DNA of 64,000 bases from Echinicola rosea. GTDB taxonomy: Bacteria > Bacteroidota > Bacteroidia > Cytophagales > Cyclobacteriaceae. Under the pieces are notes generated by a model. The model did not search any database. It was given only the letters and a program-made list of their open reading frames with translations, and had not been told where the DNA came from. A program made the translations under genes and the position numbers. The stretch lies in contig NZ_CP040106.1 in NCBI RefSeq assembly GCF_005281475.1, forward strand, positions 1,059,501 to 1,123,500. The letters run 5' to 3'. Of this stretch, positions 32,651 to 41,975 are shown in pieces; the first letter of the stretch is position 1, and the number at the start of each line of letters is the position of its first letter.

Positions 32651-34099
32651 ATGACCAATCAAGAAACACCCAAACTTCCAGAAACTTTCGAGCAGCAGAT
32701 GGCTTCCCTCTTGGAAGCCAACGAATTTGCGCGTTTTAAAGCTGCATTATTTACACCCTGCAAGTCATCCATCCGGATCAACCCCAGAAAAAAAGCCCCC
32801 TTACCCCATAACACTTCTCCAGTACCGTGGAACCCACACGGCCACTTTTTGCCCCAACGGCCAAAATTCACCTTTGATCCGCTATTCCATGCAGGTGCAT
32901 ATTATGTACAAGAAGCCTCTTCCATGTTTATCGGACATATTCTAAATCATATCAAGCCCCCGAAGGATGGGGTTTATCTGGACTTGTGTGCTGCTCCAGG
33001 AGGTAAGAGTTCCCTTCTAGCAGATTATATTGGGGACGAAGGCTTGCTGGTGGCTAATGAGGTCATTAAGACCCGCGCCAGCATCCTGCGGGAAAATATG
33101 ATCAAATGGGGCCTCGGCAATACGGTCGTGACCAACAATGATCCTTCTCATTTTGGGGAACTGGAAGGGCTTTTTGATGTCGTACTGGTGGATGCCCCTT
33201 GCTCTGGAGAAGGGATGTTTCGAAAAGATGCCCAAGCCAGGGAAGAATGGTCGCCCGAAAACGTCAAATACTGCGCGGCTCGCCAGCAACGCATTCTAGA
33301 CCAAGCCGGAGCCCTTCCCGGCTCCGGCGGCTACCTGATCTACAGTACCTGTACCTTTAACGAACAGGAAAATGAGAATATGATCCGGTTCATCACTGAT
33401 GAATTTGCCTATGAGTCGGTACGTATCCCGCTGGATCCGGCGTGGGGAATCGTGGAAACAGAAGCAGACACGGAATGGGGGACTTTTTATGGATATCGCT
33501 TCTTCCCTCATTTGGTTTCAGGGGAAGGTTTCTTTATCACTGTCTTGAAAAGACCCTCTGATGCCCCATTCCAGCAACCAAAAAAAATGAAAGACCTCAA
33601 ACATGTCCTGCTACAGCGTACTAACAAAGCAGAAAAAATGCTCCTCAGGCAGGAACTTACGCTGGATGACGCTTTTGATTTTTATAAATTAAAAAAGAGC
33701 TTTTTCGCAATCAAAACCACTTGGACCAAGCATTTTGAAGTCCTTGCTTCCACGCTAAACATCAAATATTTTGGCACGGAACTGGGAAAATTCAACAAAG
33801 ACCAGTTTATTCCCACTCATGCTTTGGCTATAAGCATTTTGCCAAAAACCTTCCCTCGCCATGAAATTAGTTTAGAGGAAGCACATATATTTTTGAAAAA
33901 GGAAGATCTTACCCTCGATATCAGTCATGAGGGCTGGGTCATGCTTACTTACCAAAACCTTCCCTTGGGCTGGATAAAAAACATCGGCAACCGCATCAAC
34001 AACTATTACCCCAAAGAATGGCGTATCCGTATGAAGATCATGGATAAAGAGGGTAATAATCGGGAAAATACAAATTGTAAAATTGTCCAATCTCCTTAA
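32651..34099 (+). CDS. RsmF-like rRNA (cytosine-5) methyltransferase
   Basis: 482 aa of the NOL1/NOP2/Sun family. The SAM-binding motif is DLCAAPGGKSS (112-121). The two active-site cysteines are C184 in DAPCSGEGMF and C234 in YSTCTF. The C-terminal third (about 300-470) is an RNA-binding extension as in RsmF/YebU, which methylates C1407 of 16S rRNA. I start the protein at the ATG at 32651, not at the TTG within the promoter. It is divergent from mtgA and convergent with hflX. Confidence 0.9.
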   Translation: MTNQETPKLPETFEQQMASLLEANEFARFKAALFTPCKSSIRINPRKKAPLPHNTSPVPWNPHGHFLPQRPKFTFDPLFHAGAYYVQEASSMFIGHILNHIKPPKDGVYLDLCAAPGGKSSLLADYIGDEGLLVANEVIKTRASILRENMIKWGLGNTVVTNNDPSHFGELEGLFDVVLVDAPCSGEGMFRKDAQAREEWSPENVKYCAARQQRILDQAGALPGSGGYLIYSTCTFNEQENENMIRFITDEFAYESVRIPLDPAWGIVETEADTEWGTFYGYRFFPHLVSGEGFFITVLKRPSDAPFQQPKKMKDLKHVLLQRTNKAEKMLLRQELTLDDAFDFYKLKKSFFAIKTTWTKHFEVLASTLNIKYFGTELGKFNKDQFIPTHALAISILPKTFPRHEISLEEAHIFLKKEDLTLDISHEGWVMLTYQNLPLGWIKNIGNRINNYYPKEWRIRMKIMDKEGNNRENTNCKIVQSP

Positions 34100-34160
34100 A
34101 GGTGTCAGGATCTGTCATCTTACCGACGCCAATTTTACAAAAATGTAATTTCCCAATCCC

Positions 34161-35426
34161 TTACTCCATATCATCAAACTGGGAAAGGTCATAGGTCTCC
34201 GACTCCAGATAATGAGGATAAATTTTCTTGTGCTGCTTTTTTACTTCACGTACAAGGGATTTTCTGAACACCTCGATGTTGGTGGCATCCTGTGCGGCCA
34301 TAAATACCGGTTCGATGCCCATTTTCTTAGTGTACACCTCTTTAAGCTTGTTAAAATCCAAGTAATTGGCTTCTTCCACCTCCAGTTCGGACATGTTCAT
34401 AAGCTCCTCTTCAGAAGGCATTTTAGGCACCAAATCGATTTTGTTAAAAACCAACAAGATCGGCTTATCTCCGGCTCCCAATTCATTTAGTGTTTGGGTC
34501 ACTACTGAAATGTGATCTTCAAATCCGGGATGGGAAATATCCACCACATGCACCAAAAGATCCGCCTCCTTGATCTCCATCAAAGTGGACTTAAAGGACT
34601 CTATCAAGTGCGTAGGCAGCTTTCTAATAAACCCTACAGTATCGGAAAGTAAAAACGGAATATTTTCCAGCACCACTTTCCTCACTGTAGCATCCACCGT
34701 GGCAAAAAGCTTGTTCTCCGCCAGTACATCAGACTTGGTCACCAGGTTCATCAATGTGCTTTTGCCTACATTGGTATAGCCGACCAATGCCACGCGGACG
34801 ATTCCTTTTCTACCTTTACGCTGTGTCTCTCCCTGCTTCTCGATCTTCCGCAGTTTTTCTTTGAGCAGGGTAATTTGATTGCGGATGATCCGCTTATCTG
34901 TCTCGATCTCTTTCTCTCCGGCACCGCCCCTAGTGGCCGTCCCACCACGCTGCCGCTCCAAGTGTGTCCACATCCTGGTCAATCGCGGCAAAAGGTACTG
35001 AAACCTGGCCAGCTCCACCTGTGTCTTGGCTTGGGCCGTTTGTGCCCGGTTCAGGAAAATATCCAGTATGAGCAATGAACGATCGTACACTTGCACCTTC
35101 AGTTCATTTTCGAGGTTACGCATCTGGGAAGGGGATAGGTCATCGTCAAAAATCACCATGTCCACTTCAAAGTGTTTCACATAGGCCTGAATTTCCTCAA
35201 GCTTTCCTGACCCCACAAAACTCCTGACGTCAGGCTTCTCCAATCGCTGGGTGAAGCGATAGACTTCTTTGGCACCGAGGGTTTCTGTCAAAAAAGCCAA
35301 CTCATCCAAATGCTCCTCGACCTCTTGTTCGGATTGATTTTGTTTGATTAAGGCTACCAGCACCGCAGTTTCCTCCACAGGAGCGGTATCAATCAGTTTT
35401 TTTAATTTTCTTGTATATTTACTCAT
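34161..35426 (-). CDS. hflX: GTPase HflX
   Basis: 421 aa ribosome-associated GTPase that splits stalled ribosomes. The N-terminal HflX domain carries RPDVRSFVGSGKLEEIQ-type sequence and DDDLSPSQMRNLE. A Gly/Arg linker (RQRGGTATRGGAGEKEIETDKR) follows. The G domain shows G1 GYTNVGKST, G3 DTVGF and G4 NKID. A C-terminal charged tail ends the chain. The 240-base gap upstream contains no gene and must hold the promoters of hflX and of the divergent rfbC. Confidence 0.95.
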   Translation of the reverse strand: MSKYTRKLKKLIDTAPVEETAVLVALIKQNQSEQEVEEHLDELAFLTETLGAKEVYRFTQRLEKPDVRSFVGSGKLEEIQAYVKHFEVDMVIFDDDLSPSQMRNLENELKVQVYDRSLLILDIFLNRAQTAQAKTQVELARFQYLLPRLTRMWTHLERQRGGTATRGGAGEKEIETDKRIIRNQITLLKEKLRKIEKQGETQRKGRKGIVRVALVGYTNVGKSTLMNLVTKSDVLAENKLFATVDATVRKVVLENIPFLLSDTVGFIRKLPTHLIESFKSTLMEIKEADLLVHVVDISHPGFEDHISVVTQTLNELGAGDKPILLVFNKIDLVPKMPSEEELMNMSELEVEEANYLDFNKLKEVYTKKMGIEPVFMAAQDATNIEVFRKSLVREVKKQHKKIYPHYLESETYDLSQFDDME

Positions 35427-35666
35427 TCAGTTTGTTTCTGATCAGAAATTGTATTTTGATTCGATAATCTTACATTTATCGTAATTAGTTGATCATAATA
35501 GCGTTTATAATTGTTCAACGTAGATTACATTTAAGAAGTTATGAACACAAATGAAGTCATTTCCATTCGGCAAATTTCAAAATTATTTTGATGAAAATTA
35601 GTCTGCTAAGGAGAAAGAATGGAAATTTATGGCTTGTTTTTGAAAATCGACAGCAAATAAAAATAA

Positions 35667-36218
35667 ATGGAAATACGAAATACACCCATCGAAGATGTTT
35701 TTGAACTCTACCCGAGGGTCTTTAACGATGCCAGGGGATATTTTCTGGAAACCTATCGTGAAGACCTTTTGGCAGAGAAGGGCATCAATACGCGCTGGGT
35801 ACAGGACAATCAATCTTACTCTATAGCAGGAACGGTAAGAGGGCTACACTTTCAGCACGCTCCCCATGCGCAGGCAAAGCTCGTAAGGGTCATCACTGGT
35901 AAAGTTTATGATGTTTGTGTTGATCTGAGAAAGGATTCTCCTACCTTTGGCCTTTCCCATGGGGTGATCTTGGACAGCGCCCAACATAACATGCTTTATG
36001 TGCCTGAAGGTTTTGCCCATGGATTTTCTGTATTGGAAGATGCGGTATTTTCATACAAATGTTCCAATTTTTATAACAAACCCAGTGAAGGCGGCATCAT
36101 CTGGAATGATAAGCAGCTGGACATTGACTGGAAAGTAGGGGCTCCGATTATCTCCGATAAGGATTTGGAGCTACCTTCATTGGAAGAATTTAAGCAGCAA
36201 ACAGGAGGAGGACTGTAA
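35667..36218 (+). CDS. rfbC: dTDP-4-dehydrorhamnose 3,5-epimerase
   Basis: 183 aa cupin-fold epimerase of the dTDP-L-rhamnose pathway. The catalytic His is H61 in the VRGLHFQ motif, preceded by QDNQSYS; VCVDLRKDSPTFG and YVPEGFAHGFSVL are also diagnostic. The other rhamnose genes (rfbA, rfbB, rfbD) are not in the window. It is followed after one base by a CpsB-like phosphatase gene, so the product probably feeds surface polysaccharide synthesis. Confidence 0.95.
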   Translation: MEIRNTPIEDVFELYPRVFNDARGYFLETYREDLLAEKGINTRWVQDNQSYSIAGTVRGLHFQHAPHAQAKLVRVITGKVYDVCVDLRKDSPTFGLSHGVILDSAQHNMLYVPEGFAHGFSVLEDAVFSYKCSNFYNKPSEGGIIWNDKQLDIDWKVGAPIISDKDLELPSLEEFKQQTGGGL

Positions 36219-36219
36219 G

Positions 36220-36963
36220 ATGGGATTAATGGATTTGTTCAAAAGTTCGAAAAAGGCTGAACCCCTGTGCCTTGGGTGGATGGAAGTGGATATGCATTCC
36301 CACCTCATTCCAGGTATCGATGATGGTGCTGAAACTTTAGAAGAATCCGTGGCCCTGATCAAGCGACTCCAGGCCTTTGGGCTACGTAAGCTCATCACTA
36401 CACCGCACGTGATGACGGAATTTTACAAAAACACACCTGAAATCATCTCTGAGGGGCTTTCTAAGCTACAGAAAGCACTCAAGGAAGAAAATATCCAGAT
36501 CGATATAGAAGCAGCCGCGGAGTATTATCTGGATGAAATATTCGTAGAAAAAATCGAAAAGGACGAACCGCTCCTCACTTTTGGAGACAATTATATCTTG
36601 GTGGAAACGGGGTTTATGAACAGGCCGCATATGCTGCAAGAGACCTTCTTTGCACTGGAGACCAAAGGTTATAAGCCCATATTGGCCCATCCGGAGCGGT
36701 ATCTTTATCTCCAGCAAGACCCGTCCATGCTGGAAACGCTCATCGAAAAGGGCATTTATTTCCAAATAAACCTGCTTTCTTTTACCGGTTACTATTCCAA
36801 GCCGGTAAAGGCCCTCGCCGAAAAGCTACTGGAAAGGAGATTGGTGCGCTTTGTAGGCACGGACTGTCATAATCACCGGTATCTAGATGCACTTGAGCGA
36901 CTTACCGCCACCAAAAGCTACGCCACCCTGAAGGATTCCAAGTTTATGAATTCCCTCTTATGA
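36220..36963 (+). CDS. CpsB/YwqE-type tyrosine-protein phosphatase
   Basis: 247 aa PHP-fold metal-dependent phosphatase that dephosphorylates the tyrosine kinases of capsule and exopolysaccharide export. Metal-ligand motifs: D-x-H26-x-H28 followed by IPGIDDGA, a TTPHV motif, ILAHPERY and VGTDCHNH. It starts one base after rfbC and overlaps the next gene by four bases, so the three form one operon. No Wzc-type kinase is present locally. Confidence 0.92.
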   Translation: MGLMDLFKSSKKAEPLCLGWMEVDMHSHLIPGIDDGAETLEESVALIKRLQAFGLRKLITTPHVMTEFYKNTPEIISEGLSKLQKALKEENIQIDIEAAAEYYLDEIFVEKIEKDEPLLTFGDNYILVETGFMNRPHMLQETFFALETKGYKPILAHPERYLYLQQDPSMLETLIEKGIYFQINLLSFTGYYSKPVKALAEKLLERRLVRFVGTDCHNHRYLDALERLTATKSYATLKDSKFMNSLL

Positions 36964-37919
36964 AAATATTGATTACAGGTATCACGGGACTATTTGGCAG
37001 CTATCTGGCTCGGGAATTCAATGCAATAGGAGAAATCCATGGGCTCAAACGCCCAAGCAGCAGCACCAAGATCCTAAAGGATATCGAAGAGCAAATCACC
37101 TGGCACGAAGGAGATATCAACGACTATCAGTCGCTGCAAAATGCCTTTAAAGGCATGGACCTTATCATCCATGCAGCTGGACTGGTTTCCTTTTCCAAAA
37201 AAGATAAAAACCAACTGCTAAAGGTAAACTATGAAGGCACCACCAATGTGGTAAACGTCATGCTAGCACTCGGCATTAAGCGACTGGTGCATGTCAGTTC
37301 CGTGGCCGCACTGGGCAGAACTCCTGACCAGCGCATTGTCGACGAAAATCACAAATGGGTAGATTCCCCGTGGAACACACCCTATGCCATCTCCAAATAC
37401 CTCGGCGAACTGGAGGTGTGGCGTGGAGTCCAAGAGGGACTGGAAGCCTTGGTCGTTAATCCTGCCGTATTGCTTGCCCGCCAATCAGAAACGCGCAGTA
37501 GTGCCGAAATCTATCGGTATGTGGCAGAAGGCAACCGGTTTTACCCAAAGGGAGACATTAACTTCATCGACATCAGGGATGCTGCCAGCATCACCTACCA
37601 ACTCTATCGGGACAATCAGTGGCAGGAGCGTTTTATCCTCAGCAAGGGGAGTATGTCCTTTCAGGAATTTTTTGCCACCATGGCAGCCACCATGGACAGA
37701 CAGCCTCCCAAAATTGCCGTCAATAGTTTTATGATCACCTTGGCCACCACTTGGGGTCAGATCAAGCAGCTTTTAGGTCGCAAACCGCTCCTGAACAAAC
37801 AAACGGCCATGGTCGCCCAGTTACCCATAACCTTTGACAATCAAAAGGTTAATGAAACCACCGGGTACCATTACCGTCCGCTGAAGGAAACCTTCCGGTG
37901 GGCAGTGAACAAAAAATGA
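36960..37919 (+). CDS. NAD-dependent epimerase/dehydratase (extended SDR)
   Basis: 319 aa. The Rossmann motif TGITGLFG is at residues 6-13 and the active-site Y142-x3-K146 in PYAISKYLG, with upstream SS in HVSSVAALG. It resembles sugar-nucleotide epimerases or 4-reductases and fits the rhamnose/polysaccharide operon, but the substrate cannot be assigned; anthocyanidin-reductase-like and lipid-sugar enzymes share the fold. Its ATG overlaps the phosphatase stop (ATGA). Confidence 0.88.
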   Translation: MKILITGITGLFGSYLAREFNAIGEIHGLKRPSSSTKILKDIEEQITWHEGDINDYQSLQNAFKGMDLIIHAAGLVSFSKKDKNQLLKVNYEGTTNVVNVMLALGIKRLVHVSSVAALGRTPDQRIVDENHKWVDSPWNTPYAISKYLGELEVWRGVQEGLEALVVNPAVLLARQSETRSSAEIYRYVAEGNRFYPKGDINFIDIRDAASITYQLYRDNQWQERFILSKGSMSFQEFFATMAATMDRQPPKIAVNSFMITLATTWGQIKQLLGRKPLLNKQTAMVAQLPITFDNQKVNETTGYHYRPLKETFRWAVNKK

Positions 37920-38041
37920 AAGGTTTTCGTTAACCCCAAAACAATTACAGGAATTCCAAAAGGTCCTAAAAATAATTTGATGTAGGCATTTGAGCTACCG
38001 ATTAATTTGGTATCTTAAAATATAAATTCAACCCGACACAC

Positions 38042-39448
38042 ATGACTGGAGATTTTGATCACAACAGGGAAGAAGAGCGGGCATTGATAGAGCGGTTTGA
38101 AAACTCCCTAAAAGCCAACTTAGATCTTTTCTTTGATGAAGAAGAGTTGGAGGATATTATCCGGTACTATTTTGACACGCAGAAATTTAAAAAATCCCTC
38201 AAGGCAAGTAAAATTGCCTTGGAGCGTTTCCCTTTTTCCATAGAAATCAAATTGATGTACGGCCAGTGCCTGATCTTCAATGATGAACTGGAAGAAGGCT
38301 TGGAAGTGCTGGAAAACATTAACAACCTCTCACCAAATAACGAAGAGATCATCCTCGCCCTGTCCAATGGACTTCTCCTCAATGGCAGCGTAAGAGAAGC
38401 CATCCAGATACTCGAAGACTTCCTTCCGATGGCAGAGGATAAGGCGGAGATCTACTATTCATTAGGTAATTTTTACCGTGCGGAGAACAACACTGAAAAG
38501 GCCATTTTCCACTATAAAAATGCGGTAAAACTAAAAATCAACCATGAAGATGCCTTGTTTCAACTGGCGATGATCACGGAAGAGGAAGGTTCTTTTGATG
38601 AAATCCTGGAATTTTATCAGGAATTTATCGACCAAGACCCTTACAGCGCAGAAGCATGGTATAACCTTGGTGTGGTGTACAATCGTCTTGGGCGCTATGA
38701 TGAGGCCATCAATGCCTACGATTATGCCCTCATCATCGATGACAGCTTTGCGTCGGCCTATTTCAATATGGGCAATGCACTGATGAATACCCAGCAGTAC
38801 GAAAAAGCCACAGAAGCATACCTGAATACCATCAACAGTGAAGGGGCCAATTCTGAGAACTGCTGTTACCTGGCAGCGGCCTTTGAGAAGCTGGACCAGA
38901 TGGACAAGGCCTTTACGTATTTCAAAAAATCGGCAAAACTTGACCCTGAATACGATGATGCATGGTTTGGGCTGGGCATGTGTATGTTAAAAAAGGATAA
39001 ATTTTTCGAAGCGATCCACTACTTCAAAAAAGCCCTGAAACTGTCCAGCGTCAATGCCAACTACTGGGTAGGGCTGGCCGATGCAGAGTACCACCTTGGC
39101 AATCTCCAGGCCAGTTCGGAAGCGTATGAAGAAGCCATCAACCTAGAGCCCGGCCTGATGGAGACCTATGTAAACCTTTCCATAATTTATTTTGACCAAA
39201 ACCGTTTTGAGGAAGCCATCGATGTTTTGAAAGAGGGAATCGATGAGCTCCCTGAGGACGCAGAGCTATATTATCGACTCGTAGTTTATCTTATAAAGAC
39301 AGGTAAATACAAGGAAGCCTTTTCATATTTAGAAAATGCATTAACTTTGGATTTTGAACGACACGAAATTCTATATGAGCTGATGCCCGAAGTAAAGCAT
39401 CAAAAGGCCATATACAAGATCATCGCTCAATACAAAGAAGGATTATAA
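38042..39448 (+). CDS. Tetratricopeptide-repeat protein
   Basis: 468 aa consisting almost wholly of TPR units after an acidic first 45 residues. Units with the W/Y-x2-LG-x2-Y-x8-A-x2-Y-x4 pattern are clear, for example AEAWYNLGVVYNRLGRYDEAINAYDYAL and DDAWFGLGMCMLKKDKFFEAIHYFKKAL; I count about a dozen. There is no signal peptide, so it is a cytoplasmic scaffold. It ends 31 bases before comA and may share its transcript; partners are unknown. Confidence 0.9.
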   Translation: MTGDFDHNREEERALIERFENSLKANLDLFFDEEELEDIIRYYFDTQKFKKSLKASKIALERFPFSIEIKLMYGQCLIFNDELEEGLEVLENINNLSPNNEEIILALSNGLLLNGSVREAIQILEDFLPMAEDKAEIYYSLGNFYRAENNTEKAIFHYKNAVKLKINHEDALFQLAMITEEEGSFDEILEFYQEFIDQDPYSAEAWYNLGVVYNRLGRYDEAINAYDYALIIDDSFASAYFNMGNALMNTQQYEKATEAYLNTINSEGANSENCCYLAAAFEKLDQMDKAFTYFKKSAKLDPEYDDAWFGLGMCMLKKDKFFEAIHYFKKALKLSSVNANYWVGLADAEYHLGNLQASSEAYEEAINLEPGLMETYVNLSIIYFDQNRFEEAIDVLKEGIDELPEDAELYYRLVVYLIKTGKYKEAFSYLENALTLDFERHEILYELMPEVKHQKAIYKIIAQYKEGL

Positions 39449-39479
39449 GCCGAGTACTATTTACCTAAAATTTTAGAGA

Positions 39480-40250
39480 ATGAATTACGTGCTGAAGAAC
39501 GTACCCGTACGTACTGAGAAACCACGAACTACCGGATACACCATGGCTATGGACAAAGGTCTTAGCCTCAGAGAAGTAGATGATTTCATCGATTCCTGCG
39601 GAGATTTTGTAGATATTGTGAAACTGGGATGGGCTACTTCGTATGTCACCAAAAACCTTAGCCAGAAACTTCAGATTTACAAAGATGCTGGGATACCTGT
39701 CTATTTTGGCGGTACGCTATTTGAAGCATTTGTGATCAGGGGGCAGTTTGACGATTATAGAAAAGTATTGGACAAGTATGACCTTGCCTATGCGGAAGTT
39801 TCTGATGGATCCATTACACTCGACCACGATAAGAAATGTGAATATATCAACACCCTCGCCAACGATGTGACGGTACTTTCTGAGGTGGGCTCCAAAGATG
39901 CCGCCAAAATCATCCCGCCCTACAAGTGGATAGAGCAGATGCAGCAAGAATTGGATGCCGGTGCCTGGAAGGTCATCGGAGAATCCCGGGAAGCTGGGAA
40001 TGTGGGGCTTTTCCGAGACTCCGGCGAAGTGAGGCAAGGACTTGTAGAAGAAATCCTGACCAAAATACCAGAAGAAAAAATCCTTTGGGAAGCTCCCCAA
40101 AAGGCACAGCAAGTGTGGTTTATCAAACTACTCGGCGCCAATGTAAATCTTGGAAATATCGCTCCAAATGAGGTTATTCCATTGGAAACAATAAGGCTGG
40201 GACTTCGGGGAGATACTTTTGATCACTTCCTCGATATGGCCAACGTATAG
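39480..40250 (+). CDS. comA: Phosphosulfolactate synthase
   Basis: 256 aa TIM-barrel enzyme of the ComA family that adds sulfite to phosphoenolpyruvate to give (R)-phosphosulfolactate. Diagnostic stretches are GDFVDIVKLGWATSYV, GIPVYFGGTLFEAFV, YAEVSDGSITL and GAWKVIGESREAGNVGLFRDSGEVR. In methanogens this begins coenzyme M synthesis. In Bacteroidota there is no coenzyme M pathway known to me, and a role in making sulfolactate or cysteate for sulfonolipids is a reasonable inference. No ComB or ComC homolog is adjacent. A strong terminator follows. Confidence 0.9.
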   Translation: MNYVLKNVPVRTEKPRTTGYTMAMDKGLSLREVDDFIDSCGDFVDIVKLGWATSYVTKNLSQKLQIYKDAGIPVYFGGTLFEAFVIRGQFDDYRKVLDKYDLAYAEVSDGSITLDHDKKCEYINTLANDVTVLSEVGSKDAAKIIPPYKWIEQMQQELDAGAWKVIGESREAGNVGLFRDSGEVRQGLVEEILTKIPEEKILWEAPQKAQQVWFIKLLGANVNLGNIAPNEVIPLETIRLGLRGDTFDHFLDMANV

Positions 40251-40261
40251 AATTAATCTTG

Positions 40262-40294
40262 GCGACTGCAGCGTACTGCAGTCGCTTTCTTTTA
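40262..40294 (+). terminator. intrinsic terminator after comA
   Basis: A perfect 10-bp stem (GCGACTGCAG / CTGCAGTCGC), loop CGTA, then TTTCTTTTAATT. The next gene begins at 40303, so its promoter must lie within or before this hairpin, or it is expressed by read-through. Confidence 0.9.
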
Positions 40295-40302
40295 ATTGCT
40301 AC

Positions 40303-41238
40303 ATGAGACACACCAAACATTACCTTCTGACTTTCCTGAAAGGGATGGGCATGGGGGCAGCGGATATTGTACCGGGCGTTTCCGGTGGTACCATCGCCCT
40401 GATTACCGGCATTTATGAAACATTGCTGGACAGCATCAAGTCGATCGACTTAGAAGCACTAAAATTGTTGGCACGCTTTAAGCTCAACGCCCTGTGGAAG
40501 CATATCAACGGGAGTTTTTTGGCCGCCTTGTTCGTCGGAATATTTACCAGTATCTTTACCCTTTCCAAGCTGATCACTTACTTGATGGATGTACATCCGA
40601 TCCCGCTGTGGTCGTTCTTTTGTGGATTGATCATCATTAGCTCGGTGCTGATTTTGCGGGATATCAAGCGATGGAATGTCATGGTCATTATGGCCATCCC
40701 AGTAGGGGCTTTGGTGGCTTATTGGGTGACCGGGCTGAATCCCGTAGAATCTCCCAATGCCATGTATTTTACCTTTATCTCGGGAGCCATTGCCATATGT
40801 GCGATGATCCTTCCGGGAATTTCTGGCAGCTTTTTGTTGTTGATCTTGGGTAAATACGAAGCCATCCTTACGGCAGTGACCGAAAAGGATTTCCTTACCT
40901 TGGGGGTATTTGCAGTGGGATGCCTGGTGGGACTGCTGTCGTTTTCGAGGCTCATCAGTTGGCTGCTAAAAAACCACCATGCGGTGACCATTGCGGTGCT
41001 GTCTGGTTTTATGTTGGGATCGATCAATAAAATCTGGCCATGGAAAAAAGTAGTGAGCTATAGGATTTCCAGTAGCGGAGAGCAAAAGCCCTTCATTACG
41101 GAAAACCTTTTGCCAAACCACTACTTGGCAGAGACCGGCAGTGAGCCGGAATTCTTTATTGGTCTGTTGGCTTTTCTGTTTGGAATATTGCTAGTCATAG
41201 GATTGGAGAGAATGGCATTTTATTTAAAAAAGAAATGA
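40303..41238 (+). CDS. DUF368 membrane protein (undecaprenyl-phosphate transporter family)
   Basis: 311 aa with about nine membrane helices. The hallmark GMGMGAADIVPGVSGGTIALITGIYE is at 13-38 and its internal repeat ICAMILPGISGSFLLLILGKYE is at 166-187. The inverted-repeat design is that of the DUF368 family, members of which (PopT) were recently shown to return undecaprenyl phosphate across the membrane for cell-wall precursor synthesis. I start at the ATG at 40303; the longer frame begins inside comA. It overlaps aroE by four bases. Confidence 0.9.
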   Translation: MRHTKHYLLTFLKGMGMGAADIVPGVSGGTIALITGIYETLLDSIKSIDLEALKLLARFKLNALWKHINGSFLAALFVGIFTSIFTLSKLITYLMDVHPIPLWSFFCGLIIISSVLILRDIKRWNVMVIMAIPVGALVAYWVTGLNPVESPNAMYFTFISGAIAICAMILPGISGSFLLLILGKYEAILTAVTEKDFLTLGVFAVGCLVGLLSFSRLISWLLKNHHAVTIAVLSGFMLGSINKIWPWKKVVSYRISSSGEQKPFITENLLPNHYLAETGSEPEFFIGLLAFLFGILLVIGLERMAFYLKKK

Positions 41239-41975
41239 GAAAATTCGGACTTATCGGTTATCCTTTAAAGCACTCCTTTTCCGGGAAATACTTCGCGGAG
41301 AAATTTGAGCGTGAAGGCATTCATGACTGCCAGTACGATTTATATGAAATTGACACCATTGGCAAATTCCCGGAATTGATCAAAAACAATCCGAGCCTGG
41401 AAGGCGTCAATGTCACCATTCCTTACAAAGAACAGGTGATCCCCTATCTGGATGAACTGGAGCCAGGCTGCAAGGCTATCGGTGCCGTAAATTGCATCAA
41501 AGCCCAAGAAGGCAAGCTCATCGGTTACAATACCGACTATATTGGTTTTAAAGAATCACTGGATGCTTGGCTGGATGGCCAGCGTCCAAAAACCCTTATA
41601 TTGGGCACAGGAGGGGCGTCCAAGGCTGTAAAACAAGCCCTTGAATCCCTCGATATGCCCTATCTCATGGTGTCCCGAAATGCCAATGGCCAAAATGGAC
41701 GGATCACTTATGATGACCTTATCAAAAACGAACAATACCTTCAAGAATACTTTTTGATCGTCAACACCACCCCGCTGGGGACTTTCCCCAATACCGAGGA
41801 AATGCCCGCTATCCCAGTGGACCAGATCGGCAGGGAACACAAGGTGTATGACTTGGTTTACAATCCAGAAAAAACCTTCCTAATGCGGTCTCTTGAAGCC
41901 CGTGGTGCAGTAGTAAAAAATGGTTTGGAAATGCTCCAACTTCAGGCAGAAGCTGCCTGGAAGATTTGGAACTAG
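41235..41975 (+). CDS. aroE: Shikimate dehydrogenase
   Basis: 246 aa NADP-dependent enzyme that reduces 3-dehydroshikimate to shikimate. Substrate-site motifs GYPLKHSFS (8-16) and GVNVTIPYKE (with the catalytic Lys), NTDYIGF (with the Asp), and the nucleotide-binding GTGGASKAV are all present. The chain is short for the family (usually about 270) because the C-terminus is trimmed, but nothing essential is missing. It is translationally coupled to the DUF368 gene through ATGA. Confidence 0.94.
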   Translation: MRKFGLIGYPLKHSFSGKYFAEKFEREGIHDCQYDLYEIDTIGKFPELIKNNPSLEGVNVTIPYKEQVIPYLDELEPGCKAIGAVNCIKAQEGKLIGYNTDYIGFKESLDAWLDGQRPKTLILGTGGASKAVKQALESLDMPYLMVSRNANGQNGRITYDDLIKNEQYLQEYFLIVNTTPLGTFPNTEEMPAIPVDQIGREHKVYDLVYNPEKTFLMRSLEARGAVVKNGLEMLQLQAEAAWKIWN

